Shown here: piece after piece, positions 31,645-40,653 of the stretch
Layout: each line of letters opens with the position of its first letter
Position numbering within the stretch: the stretch's first letter is position 1
Assembly: GCA_023421675.1 (NCBI GenBank)
Contig: JAEZTC010000015.1
Location: forward strand, 1 to 41,925
Source of the DNA: Bacillota bacterium
GTDB lineage: Bacteria; Bacillota; Clostridia; Acetivibrionales; JANLFN01
DNA: 41,925 nt
Direction: 5' to 3'
Made by a program: the position numbers and the translations under genes
The notes under the pieces: generated by a model
Databases searched by the model: none
What the model was told of the DNA's origin: nothing
What the model saw: the letters and a program-made list of their open reading frames with translations, nothing else

Positions 31645-32427
31645 ATGAAAACGGTAATTTATTATTTCAGCGGTACCGGAAATTCATTAAAAGTATCAAA
31701 TGAGTTGAGTAAGAATCTTGATAATTGCGAATTACTTCCAGTAGCCGGATGCATACGACATGAAAATTACAAGGTAAGCTGTGAAAGAGTGGGGTTTGTT
31801 TTTCCACTTTACTATCTGGGGCTTCCAAAGATTGTATCGGATTTTATAAAAAAGGTAGATTTAACCGATACGGAATATATTTTTACAGTTATTACACGTG
31901 GCTGGCCTTTAGTTGGCGGAGCAATCAAGCAAGTTAAAAATTTAATGAGTGAAAAGGGCCGGAGTTTAGATTTTGGTACCTATATTCATATGCCTATGAA
32001 TGATATAACTTTAGCTCAGGTCCCAAATGAAAAGAAGCAAAAGAAAATATTTGAGAATTTTGATAAACAATTGAATAAAGCAGTTTCGAAAATTCGTAAC
32101 AACAGGAATGGTTACGATTTTGAACCCATTTCATTTTTATTAGACAAACGAAATACTCCTTTTGTAAACCGGGTAAATCAGCTCGATAACTTTTATAGTG
32201 TAAATAAAGCATGTACAGGGTGTGGGACATGTGAAAAGGTGTGCCCGGTGGATAACATATATATTGAGAATGGAATACCGCATTGGAAGAACGGGTGCCA
32301 GATGTGTCTGGCATGTTTTCACTTCTGCACTAATAAATCAATAAACTATGGCAATAAGTCTGAAAATGCCGAAAGATATCATCACCCGGATGTTACCGTC
32401 CAACAAATTATAAGGCAAAAAGAATAA
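31645..32427 (+). CDS. EFR1-type flavodoxin-ferredoxin protein
   Basis: 260 residues from the ATG at 31645; AGGAG is 8-9 bp upstream and the in-frame TTG at 31636 is part of the same leader. The N-terminal IYYFSGTGNSLKVS is an FMN-binding flavodoxin loop. The C-terminus has two [4Fe-4S] motifs, CTGCGTCEKVCP and CQMCLACFHFC. Such proteins shuttle electrons in anaerobes; the partner is unknown. Encoded behind the TetR gene. Confidence 0.9.
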   Translation: MKTVIYYFSGTGNSLKVSNELSKNLDNCELLPVAGCIRHENYKVSCERVGFVFPLYYLGLPKIVSDFIKKVDLTDTEYIFTVITRGWPLVGGAIKQVKNLMSEKGRSLDFGTYIHMPMNDITLAQVPNEKKQKKIFENFDKQLNKAVSKIRNNRNGYDFEPISFLLDKRNTPFVNRVNQLDNFYSVNKACTGCGTCEKVCPVDNIYIENGIPHWKNGCQMCLACFHFCTNKSINYGNKSENAERYHHPDVTVQQIIRQKE

Positions 32428-32544
32428 AAATAGCCTGCCTACATATAAAAGTTAATTATTCGTGTATTATGGTAATCCAAAAATAAAACAAGCTTAATAT
32501 TATCTGTCTTAAATAATAAAAGTGTATTTCGGGAGGATTTAAAA

Positions 32545-32748
32545 ATGCCTAAGAAGACTGTTTTAAATATTATAATGATATCAGCCATCTTACTTGCAAT
32601 TGCTGCAGCTATACCTACAGGAACTGCAAGCAAAGTAAATGTATTTGGCTATAATTCGCTATGCTCTTTTGCACCAATCAGTTCGGTTATACTCTTGACG
32701 ATTACAGTATTAACATATCTTGTGTCAAAAAAGAACGCCGACGAGTGA
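32545..32748 (+). CDS. Small two-helix membrane protein, unknown
   Basis: 67 residues. Two membrane segments (about 7-24 and 42-60) separated by TGTASKVNVFGYNSLCSFAP. The ribosome site GGGAGG is ~9 bp before the ATG. No family recognised. It lies 22 bp upstream of the five-helix membrane protein gene and could be an accessory of the downstream reductase, but that is only positional. Confidence 0.7.
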   Translation: MPKKTVLNIIMISAILLAIAAAIPTGTASKVNVFGYNSLCSFAPISSVILLTITVLTYLVSKKNADE

Positions 32749-32770
32749 AGAGACGGAGGATAATTAGCTA

Positions 32771-33370
32771 ATGGAAAAGATAGTAAAAAGAAAATTTCCT
32801 TTTGCATATATAGCACGGCTGATTTTTACTCTAATTGGTTTTATATATGCTTTGATTTTTACTATAAAAGGTATATTTTTATTACTGGCAATATTCTCAA
32901 AAGTTTTAGGTGGCTTAGAAGGAAAAATTAGCATTAATCAAACTCTTATTGAAGTTTTTAATAATTCGCCTAATCACTGGTTTGATGTCATTATAAGAGT
33001 TTTTAACATATTAATTCTAATCCATGCTGTAATAGGAGTATACTATATTTTATCCACCAGTTTTAAAACTAAGCCAATGTCAAAAGAAAAGAAATTATTC
33101 TTACTGCAAATTATTTCTTCTATAGCTATCCTTATATTCATTATTCTTCTAATTAAAACTTCGGGAGTAACAGATTTAAGGATGGGCGTTTTTTGGGTTC
33201 TGAATATCCTAATTTCCATATTTGGAGGATACCATATTGGAAAGGGATTCTTTAATGCTTGTATAACATTGGGCATTACATTGACTCAACGTTCCAGAAG
33301 GGTAATAAGGGTATTGGCCTGGATTATAGGTGCATTTTCAATTATGCAAATTACAGTTTCGCTTATATAG
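32771..33370 (+). CDS. Five-helix membrane protein, likely cytochrome b anchor of the fumarate reductase
   Basis: 199 residues, five membrane segments (about 13-42, 72-94, 108-128, 138-158 and 176-198), as in Bacillus-type SdhC/FrdC. The only His residues are 69, 85 and 155. His 85 in helix 2 (ILIHAVIGVYY) and His 155 in helix 4 (GGYHIGKG) sit where the B. subtilis subunit binds its high-potential haem (His 70 and 155), while helices 1 and 3 have no His for the second haem. The next two genes encode the flavoprotein and iron-sulfur subunits. The subunit assignment is inference from position and topology. GACGGAGG lies 11-12 bp before the ATG. Confidence 0.65.
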   Translation: MEKIVKRKFPFAYIARLIFTLIGFIYALIFTIKGIFLLLAIFSKVLGGLEGKISINQTLIEVFNNSPNHWFDVIIRVFNILILIHAVIGVYYILSTSFKTKPMSKEKKLFLLQIISSIAILIFIILLIKTSGVTDLRMGVFWVLNILISIFGGYHIGKGFFNACITLGITLTQRSRRVIRVLAWIIGAFSIMQITVSLI

Positions 33371-33389
33371 AAAGGACGGAAGAACCATA

Positions 33390-35114
33390 ATGCCTAATGT
33401 TATAGTTATAGGAACAGGTATATCAGGCCTAATGGCATCAATAACTCTAGCACGTTCAGGTATAAATGTAACTATGATTTCCTATTATGAGGCTATGAGG
33501 TCTGCATCCTGCATGGCACAAGGGGGAATTAACGCTGCAGAACCACGCGAAAATGATACTCCAATGCAGCATTTTGTAGATACTATCAGTGGAGGAGCAT
33601 GGTTAGCCGACCAGAAACCGGTAATGAAGATGTGTGAGTTTGCCCCAAACATTGTTTCCATGTATGACCGTTTGGGGGTAACCTTTAACCGTCATACCGA
33701 TGGCTCACCCGATGCTCGGTTCTTTGGAGGCACTAAATTTCGCCGTACCCACTATGCAGATACTACTACGGGATTTCAAATTCTTTCAACGCTGGATGGG
33801 CAGGCACGCCGTTATGAAGAACAGGGACTCATCAAAAGAGTTACCGGCCGGGATTTTGTCTGTGCGCTCATAGATAGTAATGGATATTGCCGTGGCTGCA
33901 TTGTTCAGGAAATTTATACAATGAAGCTTGAAGCTTATACCGGCGCAGCTCTTATTATCGCTACTGGCGGATATGCAGGCCTTTATGGATGGACAACAAC
34001 AGCGCTTCTATCTAATGGTGCTTCCGTGGGACAGTTATTGGTGCAGGGAGTAGCAGTAGCAAATCCTGAATTTGTACAATTCCATCCTACTTCAATGGCT
34101 GATGGAGATAAACCTCGCTTAATTAGTGAATCGGCGCGTGGTGAAGGGGGACGTCTATGGGTGCCGCGGAACGGAAAACCATGGTACTTTTTGGAGGAAA
34201 TGTACCCTGGTCTAGGAAATCTTGTAACACGAGACGTTGCATCCCGTGCTATATATAAGGTAGTCAAAGAAATGGGACTAGGGGTAGATAACAAAAATCA
34301 GGTATACCTTGATATCACACAAATTTCTGAAGAAGTAAAAAACCGGAAACTATCTAATATAATTGAGCTATATTATAAATTTACTGGAGAAGACCCGAGA
34401 CATGTACCAATGCGGGTTTTTCCATCTCCCCATTATTCAATGGGAGGTATCTTTGTAGATGAACAACACCGTACAGATATAAAAGGTCTCTATGCTTGTG
34501 GTGAATGTGATTACCTGTATCACGGTAGTAACCGCCTTGGCGGGAATTCCCTATTATCAGCCACATACAGTGGCTATGTAGTTGCTAACACCATATATGA
34601 AGATTTGCACGGAGGAACCCTGCTGCCGGAAGAATACTCCTGCGAAACGCCATGGATTGTAAATGAAGTAACCAAATGGGAAAATGAGATTGGAAGCTAC
34701 ACTTATCGCAGTGGAAATGATAGTGTAGGAAACATTTCAAATGAGCTTGGGAAAATTCTGACACATAGTGTTGGGATTATTCGTAATAATGATCAACTCA
34801 AGAAAGCAATTGTAAGCATCAATGAACTCAAAGAACGATGGCGCAAAATTGTACCAGATGATAAAAGCCAGTGGGCTAATGCCTCCCTTATAGCGATTCG
34901 AAAACTGCGTTCATGTATCATACTTGCTGAAGCTATTGCTGCCGGCGCTCTGGCCAGGAATGAAAGTCGTGGTGCACATTATAAGCCGGAATTTCCTCAA
35001 AGGGACGATTTAAATTGGCTTAAAACTACCATCGCAAATTATGTTGGAAATAAAATATCTTTGGATTATAAACCAGTCGATGTTTCTATATTAAAACCTG
35101 GAAAGGCTTCCTGA
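33390..35114 (+). CDS. frdA: Succinate dehydrogenase/fumarate reductase flavoprotein subunit
   Basis: 574 residues from the ATG at 33390, after AAAGGACGGA; a longer reading frame from 33330 overlaps the upstream gene and is rejected. NVIVIGTGISGLMASITLA is the FAD dinucleotide loop; SASCMAQGGINAA includes the flavin region; HFVDTISGGAWLADQ, QFHPTSM, ESARGEGGRLW (active-site Arg/Glu region) and GLYACGECDYLYHGSNRLGGNSLL complete the family pattern of non-enteric (Bacillus-type) enzymes. It interconverts fumarate and succinate. The first half uses mostly CGN arginine codons, unlike the AGA/AGG-rich neighbours, hinting at acquisition from elsewhere. Confidence 0.92.
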   Translation: MPNVIVIGTGISGLMASITLARSGINVTMISYYEAMRSASCMAQGGINAAEPRENDTPMQHFVDTISGGAWLADQKPVMKMCEFAPNIVSMYDRLGVTFNRHTDGSPDARFFGGTKFRRTHYADTTTGFQILSTLDGQARRYEEQGLIKRVTGRDFVCALIDSNGYCRGCIVQEIYTMKLEAYTGAALIIATGGYAGLYGWTTTALLSNGASVGQLLVQGVAVANPEFVQFHPTSMADGDKPRLISESARGEGGRLWVPRNGKPWYFLEEMYPGLGNLVTRDVASRAIYKVVKEMGLGVDNKNQVYLDITQISEEVKNRKLSNIIELYYKFTGEDPRHVPMRVFPSPHYSMGGIFVDEQHRTDIKGLYACGECDYLYHGSNRLGGNSLLSATYSGYVVANTIYEDLHGGTLLPEEYSCETPWIVNEVTKWENEIGSYTYRSGNDSVGNISNELGKILTHSVGIIRNNDQLKKAIVSINELKERWRKIVPDDKSQWANASLIAIRKLRSCIILAEAIAAGALARNESRGAHYKPEFPQRDDLNWLKTTIANYVGNKISLDYKPVDVSILKPGKAS

Positions 35115-35177
35115 CAAAATTGTATTCACAAGATTAGGATATGAATTGATGAACTTATATATGAAAGAAGGATAAAT

Positions 35178-35933
35178 ATGTCTGCTAATAAATTAATTTA
35201 TCTCAGAATAAGACGCCAGACTTCTCCAAAGGATAAACCATATTGGGAAGACTTTATTCTTGAGTTTAATCAGAACGACACTCTTCTATCACTTCTCCTA
35301 AGAATAGCAAATGATCCGAAGACATCCGATGGGAAGAAAACAACTCCTATCCACCATGAATATAACTGCAAAGAGGAGATATGTGGCACATGCACTGTAA
35401 GAATTAATGGCAGGCCTGTCATGTCTTGTTCGACATTATTAATCAACTTACCCGCCTCTTCATCAGAAAAGCCTATTATTGTAGAACCACTGGAAAAATT
35501 TCCGATAGTTCGAGATTTAACAGTGAATAGAAACAAGATTTTCCAGTCCCTATCCAGTGTAAAGAACTGGGTAGAAGTAGATGAATTATTTGGTCCACCT
35601 TTAAAATATGCACAAAATGAACAGCTTGAGATGTATTCATACTCAAAATGTATAAACTGCGGAAGTTGTTACGATTCCTGTCCGCGCACCGAAAGGTCCA
35701 GTAAATCATATCTGGGACCCGCGGCAATAACACAAGTTACAAAGATGTGTATCCATCCCCTTGGAAGAAAAAATAGAAAAAATCGGTTAGCATCAATCAT
35801 GGGTGATAATGGAATATCAAAATGCGGAAAAGCACTAATCTGCGAAAAGGTATGTCCTAAGAGTGTGCCTTTAGTCCAATCCATTACACGCGCAAATAGG
35901 GAAGCAATAAAAGCGCTTTTTCATTTGCATTGA
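35178..35933 (+). CDS. frdB: Succinate dehydrogenase/fumarate reductase iron-sulfur subunit
   Basis: 251 residues. The N-terminal ferredoxin domain binds [2Fe-2S] through CKEEICGTC...MSC (about 60-85). The C-terminal domain has CINCGSCYDSCPR, then MCIHP and CEKVCPKSVP, for the [4Fe-4S] and [3Fe-4S] clusters. It passes electrons between the membrane anchor and the flavin. GAAGGA is ~8 bp before the ATG, and the gap to frdA is 63 bp. Confidence 0.92.
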   Translation: MSANKLIYLRIRRQTSPKDKPYWEDFILEFNQNDTLLSLLLRIANDPKTSDGKKTTPIHHEYNCKEEICGTCTVRINGRPVMSCSTLLINLPASSSEKPIIVEPLEKFPIVRDLTVNRNKIFQSLSSVKNWVEVDELFGPPLKYAQNEQLEMYSYSKCINCGSCYDSCPRTERSSKSYLGPAAITQVTKMCIHPLGRKNRKNRLASIMGDNGISKCGKALICEKVCPKSVPLVQSITRANREAIKALFHLH

Positions 35934-35993
35934 GCTATAAAACATTGGACTTAGAGAAACTTCTTAAGGCCTAGTAAAATAAAATTTTTCTTT

Positions 35994-36027
35994 AAAGTTC
36001 TTTCATTCCTGTGGAAGAACTTTTTAG
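35994..36027 (+). terminator. Terminator after frdB
   Basis: AAAGTTCTT (35994-36002) pairs with AAGAACTTT (36015-36023), with a T run at 36021-36025. Confidence 0.85.
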
Positions 36028-36118
36028 CAGCAAATCATTTTCAATCCTTTTCTATAGAAATTAGTATCAAGCGCCTTTTTACTGTATAATAAAAGAAAAA
36101 CTAATTAGGGGAACAGAT

Positions 36119-38032
36119 TTGAATATACTTTCTGCAGAGAAAATTTCTAAAAGCTACAGTGAAAAGATCCTGTTCAAGGATATTTCATTAGGTATAAATG
36201 AAGGCGAAAGAATAGGACTTATAGGTATAAACGGTACCGGAAAAAGTACACTTCTTAAAGTAATTGCAGGGGTTGAAGAGCCTGATTCAGGCAATATTAT
36301 CAGGGTAAACGGAATACAAACCGGATATTTGCCTCAGACACCTGTATTCAATGAAGATGAAACGGTTCTTTCACATATTTTTACAGGGGACTCTCCTGTA
36401 ATGAAGCTTATAAGTGAATATGAAGCTGCATTGAATAACTATAGTGAAAATCAGACTGAAGAAAACCAGAAGGTACTTCTTAAATATACTCAGAGTATGG
36501 ATTCTTCAGGTGCGTGGACTATAGAAAATGAAGCAAAAAACATACTTACAAGGTTAGGTATATCTGACTTTCAAGCTATTATTTCAAAACTTTCAGGTGG
36601 ACAGAAAAAAAGAGTTGCAATGGCGGCAGCTCTTATAAATAAAGTAGACCTGCTTATTCTTGATGAGCCTACCAATCATATAGATAATGAAACCGTGGAG
36701 TGGCTTGAAAAAAGCTTAAGTCTTCACAAAGGGGCTTTGCTGATGGTTACTCACGACAGGTATTTTCTTGACAGGGTAGCTAATCGGATAATAGAACTGG
36801 ACAGGGGAAAACTATTCAGCTATCAGGCTAATTATACAAAATACCTTCAAATGAAAATGGAAAGAGAAGAACTTATACAATCTTCCGAAAAAAAACGGCT
36901 CAATCTTATCAGAAACGAGCTTGAATGGGTAAATCGAGGCGCTAAGGCGCGTTCAACCAAGCAAAAAGCAAGACTGGACAGGTTTGAGAAGCTTAACATT
37001 GAAAAAACTATAGATATTTCGGATAAAATTGAAATAACTGCTGGCTCATCAAGGCTTGGCAAAAAAATAATTGAGCTGAAAAATGTTGGAAAAGATTTCT
37101 CAGGTAATAAGTTTATTAATGATTTAGGTTATATATTTTTAAGGAATGATAGGGTTGGAATAATAGGCCCCAACGGTTTTGGCAAGTCTACACTATTAAA
37201 AATAATTGCAGGCATCATTAAGCCGGACAGGGGTACTGTTGAAACCGGCTCTACCGTTAAGATAGGCTATTTTGCTCAGGAAAGCGATGAAATGGACGAT
37301 AACCTCAGGGTCATAGAATATATCAGGGAACAAGCTGAGTATATTATAACCCCTGAAGGAACAATAAGTGCATCGCAAATGCTTGAAAGGTTTCTTTTTC
37401 CTCCAGAAACTCAGTGGACTCCTTTGTCCAAGCTTTCCGGCGGTGAGAAAAGGCGTCTGTACCTATTGCGCGTTTTAATGGGGGCTCCTAATGTCCTTTT
37501 GCTTGATGAACCTACAAATGATCTGGATATTCAAACACTCACAATACTGGAAGATTATCTTGACAGCTTCCCAGGAGCTGTGATTTCAGTCTCACATGAC
37601 AGGTATTTCCTTGACAGGGTTGCTGATAAACTTTTTGTTTTCAAAGGAGATGGGTTGATAAAACAGTTCGAAGGAAGCTATTCTGATTATCAGGAATATT
37701 TGTCTGAACAAGCTGCTCCTGAAATGAGTGTTAAAGAGACACCTAAAAATAAAGAAAATAGCCAGGGGTATAATAAGTCCAGACCAATTAAATTTACCTT
37801 TAATGAACAAAATGAATTTTCCCAAATTGATAGTATTATAGCCAAATTGGAGGAAGAACTGAAGAATATTGAAAAAGGTATAATAGATACAGCCTCTGAC
37901 TTTGAACTTCTTCAGAAATTACTTTCTGAAAAGGAATTAGTTGAACAAAAACTGAATTCTGCCATGGATAGATGGATTTATCTTAATGAGCTTGCAGAAC
38001 AAATCGAAAGGTCTAAAAAAGACAATTCCTGA
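36119..38032 (+). CDS. ABC-F family ATPase (Uup-like)
   Basis: 637 residues with a TTG start after AGGGGAA. Two soluble ABC domains: Walker A GINGTGKST and signature LSGGQKKRV in the first, GPNGFGKST and LSGGEKRRL in the second, each with LLLDEPTN/LILDEPTN Walker B. A charged linker (about 245-315, rich in Lys/Arg/Glu) joins them. The C-terminal ~100 residues form a coiled coil (ABC_tran_CTD). No membrane segments, as expected for ribosome-associated ABC-F proteins; whether it gives antibiotic protection or housekeeping ribosome rescue cannot be told. Confidence 0.92.
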   Translation: MNILSAEKISKSYSEKILFKDISLGINEGERIGLIGINGTGKSTLLKVIAGVEEPDSGNIIRVNGIQTGYLPQTPVFNEDETVLSHIFTGDSPVMKLISEYEAALNNYSENQTEENQKVLLKYTQSMDSSGAWTIENEAKNILTRLGISDFQAIISKLSGGQKKRVAMAAALINKVDLLILDEPTNHIDNETVEWLEKSLSLHKGALLMVTHDRYFLDRVANRIIELDRGKLFSYQANYTKYLQMKMEREELIQSSEKKRLNLIRNELEWVNRGAKARSTKQKARLDRFEKLNIEKTIDISDKIEITAGSSRLGKKIIELKNVGKDFSGNKFINDLGYIFLRNDRVGIIGPNGFGKSTLLKIIAGIIKPDRGTVETGSTVKIGYFAQESDEMDDNLRVIEYIREQAEYIITPEGTISASQMLERFLFPPETQWTPLSKLSGGEKRRLYLLRVLMGAPNVLLLDEPTNDLDIQTLTILEDYLDSFPGAVISVSHDRYFLDRVADKLFVFKGDGLIKQFEGSYSDYQEYLSEQAAPEMSVKETPKNKENSQGYNKSRPIKFTFNEQNEFSQIDSIIAKLEEELKNIEKGIIDTASDFELLQKLLSEKELVEQKLNSAMDRWIYLNELAEQIERSKKDNS

Positions 38033-38061
38033 GATAGTTCTAGTCTAAACTGACCATAGCA

Positions 38062-38085
38062 AAAAAGGCCTGTTAAGGCCTTTTT
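38062..38085. terminator. Bidirectional terminator between convergent genes
   Basis: AAAAAGGCC (38062-38070) pairs with GGCCTTTTT (38077-38085). The right arm overlaps the stop codon of the minus-strand peptidase gene. Confidence 0.88.
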
Positions 38086-39358
38086 ATGTTACAAGTGCTC
38101 CAAGCAAAAGAATTTCCTCATTTTGCTGGTAAATAGTTGGCAGTTGTGAGGCTGGGATAGGATTTGTACCTCTCCCCACTTCAATAGTAAATCCAGGCCT
38201 TCTGAAATCCTGTACAAACCAGTCTTTATAGCCTGCATATGAGGCTTCACCGGGATTTGTCTCTACTCTATAGCCGCTTACACGGCTAAATTCCTGGGCT
38301 ATAGTAAGGGATTGAGGGGGAGCCAGGTTTTCAAACTGGTAGTATATTACTTCACCCTGTGTATGATAAGCTATAACAAGGTTAAAGCCTGTTTGAATCG
38401 TAAAGTTGTACATGGCCTGCGTTTCAGGTTCAGATAGTGGACTTGGACCGCCGTAATCCCTTGGCGCGGGGCCGGTTATTCCTTGCTCTTCCTCAAGTTC
38501 CTTTTCTCTTTCCCATAATGCAGGGTAATTCAAATTAAGATCTGTTCCTCTTATATTTGCTTTCCATACCGAAGGAAGCGGCCGCCCGGTTGTATTTATT
38601 TTAGCAGCCTCATAATACTGGGGACTCGGATAGTTAGGCCAGTAATTTACAAGATTTACACCGTCAGGGTTAACCATTGGTATTAGATATATACTGCTAT
38701 AGTTATATATACTTGTAAGATTATATCCTCTTAGGTTTACACCTCTCGAATATGCCTTGCTGAACTGCTCAATAAATCGCATTAACAAGGGTGTTGTTAC
38801 CGATTCATTAGCATGGTGCGATGCATTGTAGGATACCCTGTTGTTTCCTCTTCCTAAGCGTATATAGTATAAATTGTTTCCAAGTACGCTTTTACCAATA
38901 GTCCCAACCTGTAAAAATGGATACCTTGCCCTAAGGCCTGCGATTTGTATTTCGAGTATTTCATATGTATAATCCAGACCCTGAAAAACTACATCATAAC
39001 CGTAAGGAATAATTATCTGCTGTCCTACCTGAAGAAAATTCGGGTTAATACCCGGATTGGCAGTCAGAATGGTATTTAGCGTTGTATAATACCGCCTTGC
39101 AAGTGAGTAAAATGTATCCCCAGGCCTTATTGTATAACGTTCATATCCTCTCAAATATCTGTCGAGTGCGCCCCAGGTTGCAGGCCCCACAATACCGTCA
39201 GGGGCTAATCCATTACTGCGTTGAAATGCTACAACAGCATTTTGGGTTTGAGTACCAAAATACCCATCAGTGTTACCTCTGTAATATCCTATATTTGCAA
39301 GTACCGCCTGCAGTAGTTTTACATCGGGACCGGTTGAACCAATCATAACGGTTTGCAT
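38084..39358 (-). CDS. PG-binding/LysM/M14-type gamma-D-glutamyl-diamino-acid peptidase
   Basis: 424 residues from the ATG at 39358; GGAGG is 5 bp upstream, and longer in-frame starts lie beyond that site. Domains: peptidoglycan-binding type 1 (about 1-65), LysM (about 73-118, YTIRPGDTFYSLARRYY), and a zinc M14 carboxypeptidase domain (about 125-420). Zinc ligands are His 182 and Glu 185 (HHANES) with a later His in AYHTQGEV; the catalytic Glu is in FTIEVGRG. This layout is that of endopeptidase I-type enzymes that cleave D-Glu-gamma-DAP bonds in cell wall or spore peptidoglycan. No signal peptide is seen, so a spore or mother-cell role is likely. Confidence 0.9.
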   Translation of the reverse strand: MQTVMIGSTGPDVKLLQAVLANIGYYRGNTDGYFGTQTQNAVVAFQRSNGLAPDGIVGPATWGALDRYLRGYERYTIRPGDTFYSLARRYYTTLNTILTANPGINPNFLQVGQQIIIPYGYDVVFQGLDYTYEILEIQIAGLRARYPFLQVGTIGKSVLGNNLYYIRLGRGNNRVSYNASHHANESVTTPLLMRFIEQFSKAYSRGVNLRGYNLTSIYNYSSIYLIPMVNPDGVNLVNYWPNYPSPQYYEAAKINTTGRPLPSVWKANIRGTDLNLNYPALWEREKELEEEQGITGPAPRDYGGPSPLSEPETQAMYNFTIQTGFNLVIAYHTQGEVIYYQFENLAPPQSLTIAQEFSRVSGYRVETNPGEASYAGYKDWFVQDFRRPGFTIEVGRGTNPIPASQLPTIYQQNEEILLLGALVT

Positions 39359-39410
39359 TATAACCTCCATGTCCCCAATGTGCCAAGTGAATTGTCCCAC
39401 CGGGCACATA

Positions 39411-39497
39411 AAAAGTGTTAAAACACTTTTTTATGGGGTTAAATTTATTTTTATTGCACCTGCCATTTGTTTTGTTTCACAAAACAGGCAGGTGTGC
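39411..39497. repeat. Two hairpins between the peptidase and phosphoesterase genes
   Basis: A short terminator-like hairpin AAAAGTGTT/AACACTTTT is at 39411-39430. A longer one pairs CACCTGCC (39457-39464) with GGCAGGTG (39487-39494) and internally GTTTTG (39469-39474) with CAAAAC (39480-39485). The 235-bp gap has no credible gene; these may terminate the phosphoesterase transcript on the minus strand or structure the peptidase leader. Confidence 0.6.
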
Positions 39498-39593
39498 ATT
39501 AGCTTTTCAGAATAAAGTCTTTCAAGCTAATTTCCTAAAACTTCTTTATATTATCTTATTTTTTCAGTTAGCAAAATGTGATTTTATAAGCTA

Positions 39594-40487
39594 TCAGAGT
39601 TGTTTAAAGAAATCATCAAGCTTTTCAGGACCGGCGATAATTTCATGAATTATTGCTGATTTTCCCATTCTATCTTCGTTCCGGCTCCATTTAACAAGCT
39701 TGATTTCTCCTTTTTCTATTTCTATTCCGGTAATGAATCCTTTATAAACACAGCAGCCATCATTAAAATATGGAGGGTCTCCAGGATGAGAGAAAGCAAC
39801 ATAGTGGGTATGTCCTGCAATAATCATTTGATTGTTGTTGCTTATCCAATTTATTATGTTACTCTTAATCCTGTACATCCTTTCAGCACTCCTATATCCG
39901 CCTTTACCCCTGCCGCGCATAAGCTCCATTCTTCTCCATACATGTCTTGTAACAAAGCATGCAATAGGCCACAGCGTATCATTTATAATTTCTCCCTGAT
40001 TGCCATGGACAATAAAGATTTTGTTGGGAGTGTCTTTATATCTCAATATAAGACCTTCGTGGACCTTTATTCCATCTAAAAGGGGTTCAAAATTATCAGT
40101 TGCACTATTGTAATATTCGTAAAGATTCTTTTTTATAAAATTGCTGCTTCTTTTATAAATATCATGGTTTCCGTATATCATGTAGAAGCGCCCTTCTGAA
40201 TGAAACTTTTTCAGAAGCTCATATACCTCCTGATGAGCTTTCATAATTCTTGAAAAATGAGTATTTTCCCAGAGGTCATCTCCATCGCCAATTTCAATAT
40301 ATGAATAACCCCTGGAATAATAATGCTCCAAGGCTTTTAAATAAATATCCTTATTCGGTGCAAAGTTATCAGCCTTACTGTTATCTCCCCGGTGACAGTC
40401 GCTGAAAAAGATATATTTGGAATTATTATCAAATGAAACTTCATTAGACTTGTTAAATACTTCGGTTAATCTTGAAGAAGTAGACAT
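39594..40487 (-). CDS. Calcineurin-type metallophosphoesterase
   Basis: 297 residues. The five metal motifs are present: SDCHRGD, GDGDDLWE, GNHD, VHGNQGE and AGHTHYVAF. The order and spacing match UDP-2,3-diacylglucosamine-hydrolase-like and bacterial serine/threonine phosphatase-like enzymes; the substrate is unknown, and lipid A synthesis is not expected in this organism. No signal peptide. It is divergent from the secreted-repeat gene. Confidence 0.87.
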   Translation of the reverse strand: MSTSSRLTEVFNKSNEVSFDNNSKYIFFSDCHRGDNSKADNFAPNKDIYLKALEHYYSRGYSYIEIGDGDDLWENTHFSRIMKAHQEVYELLKKFHSEGRFYMIYGNHDIYKRSSNFIKKNLYEYYNSATDNFEPLLDGIKVHEGLILRYKDTPNKIFIVHGNQGEIINDTLWPIACFVTRHVWRRMELMRGRGKGGYRSAERMYRIKSNIINWISNNNQMIIAGHTHYVAFSHPGDPPYFNDGCCVYKGFITGIEIEKGEIKLVKWSRNEDRMGKSAIIHEIIAGPEKLDDFFKQL

Positions 40488-40653
40488 GTGTTTTTAACCC
40501 CATACGTAAACATAATATCTAATACATAATATGGCTATATAGTATAAAAGTGATAATATTAAACATTTACAAGAACTAAATAAAAAATAAAGAAATGTAG
40601 TAATATGTTGGAATTTATGGTATTATAAATAAAAACTTTGGGGGGATTAGTAA

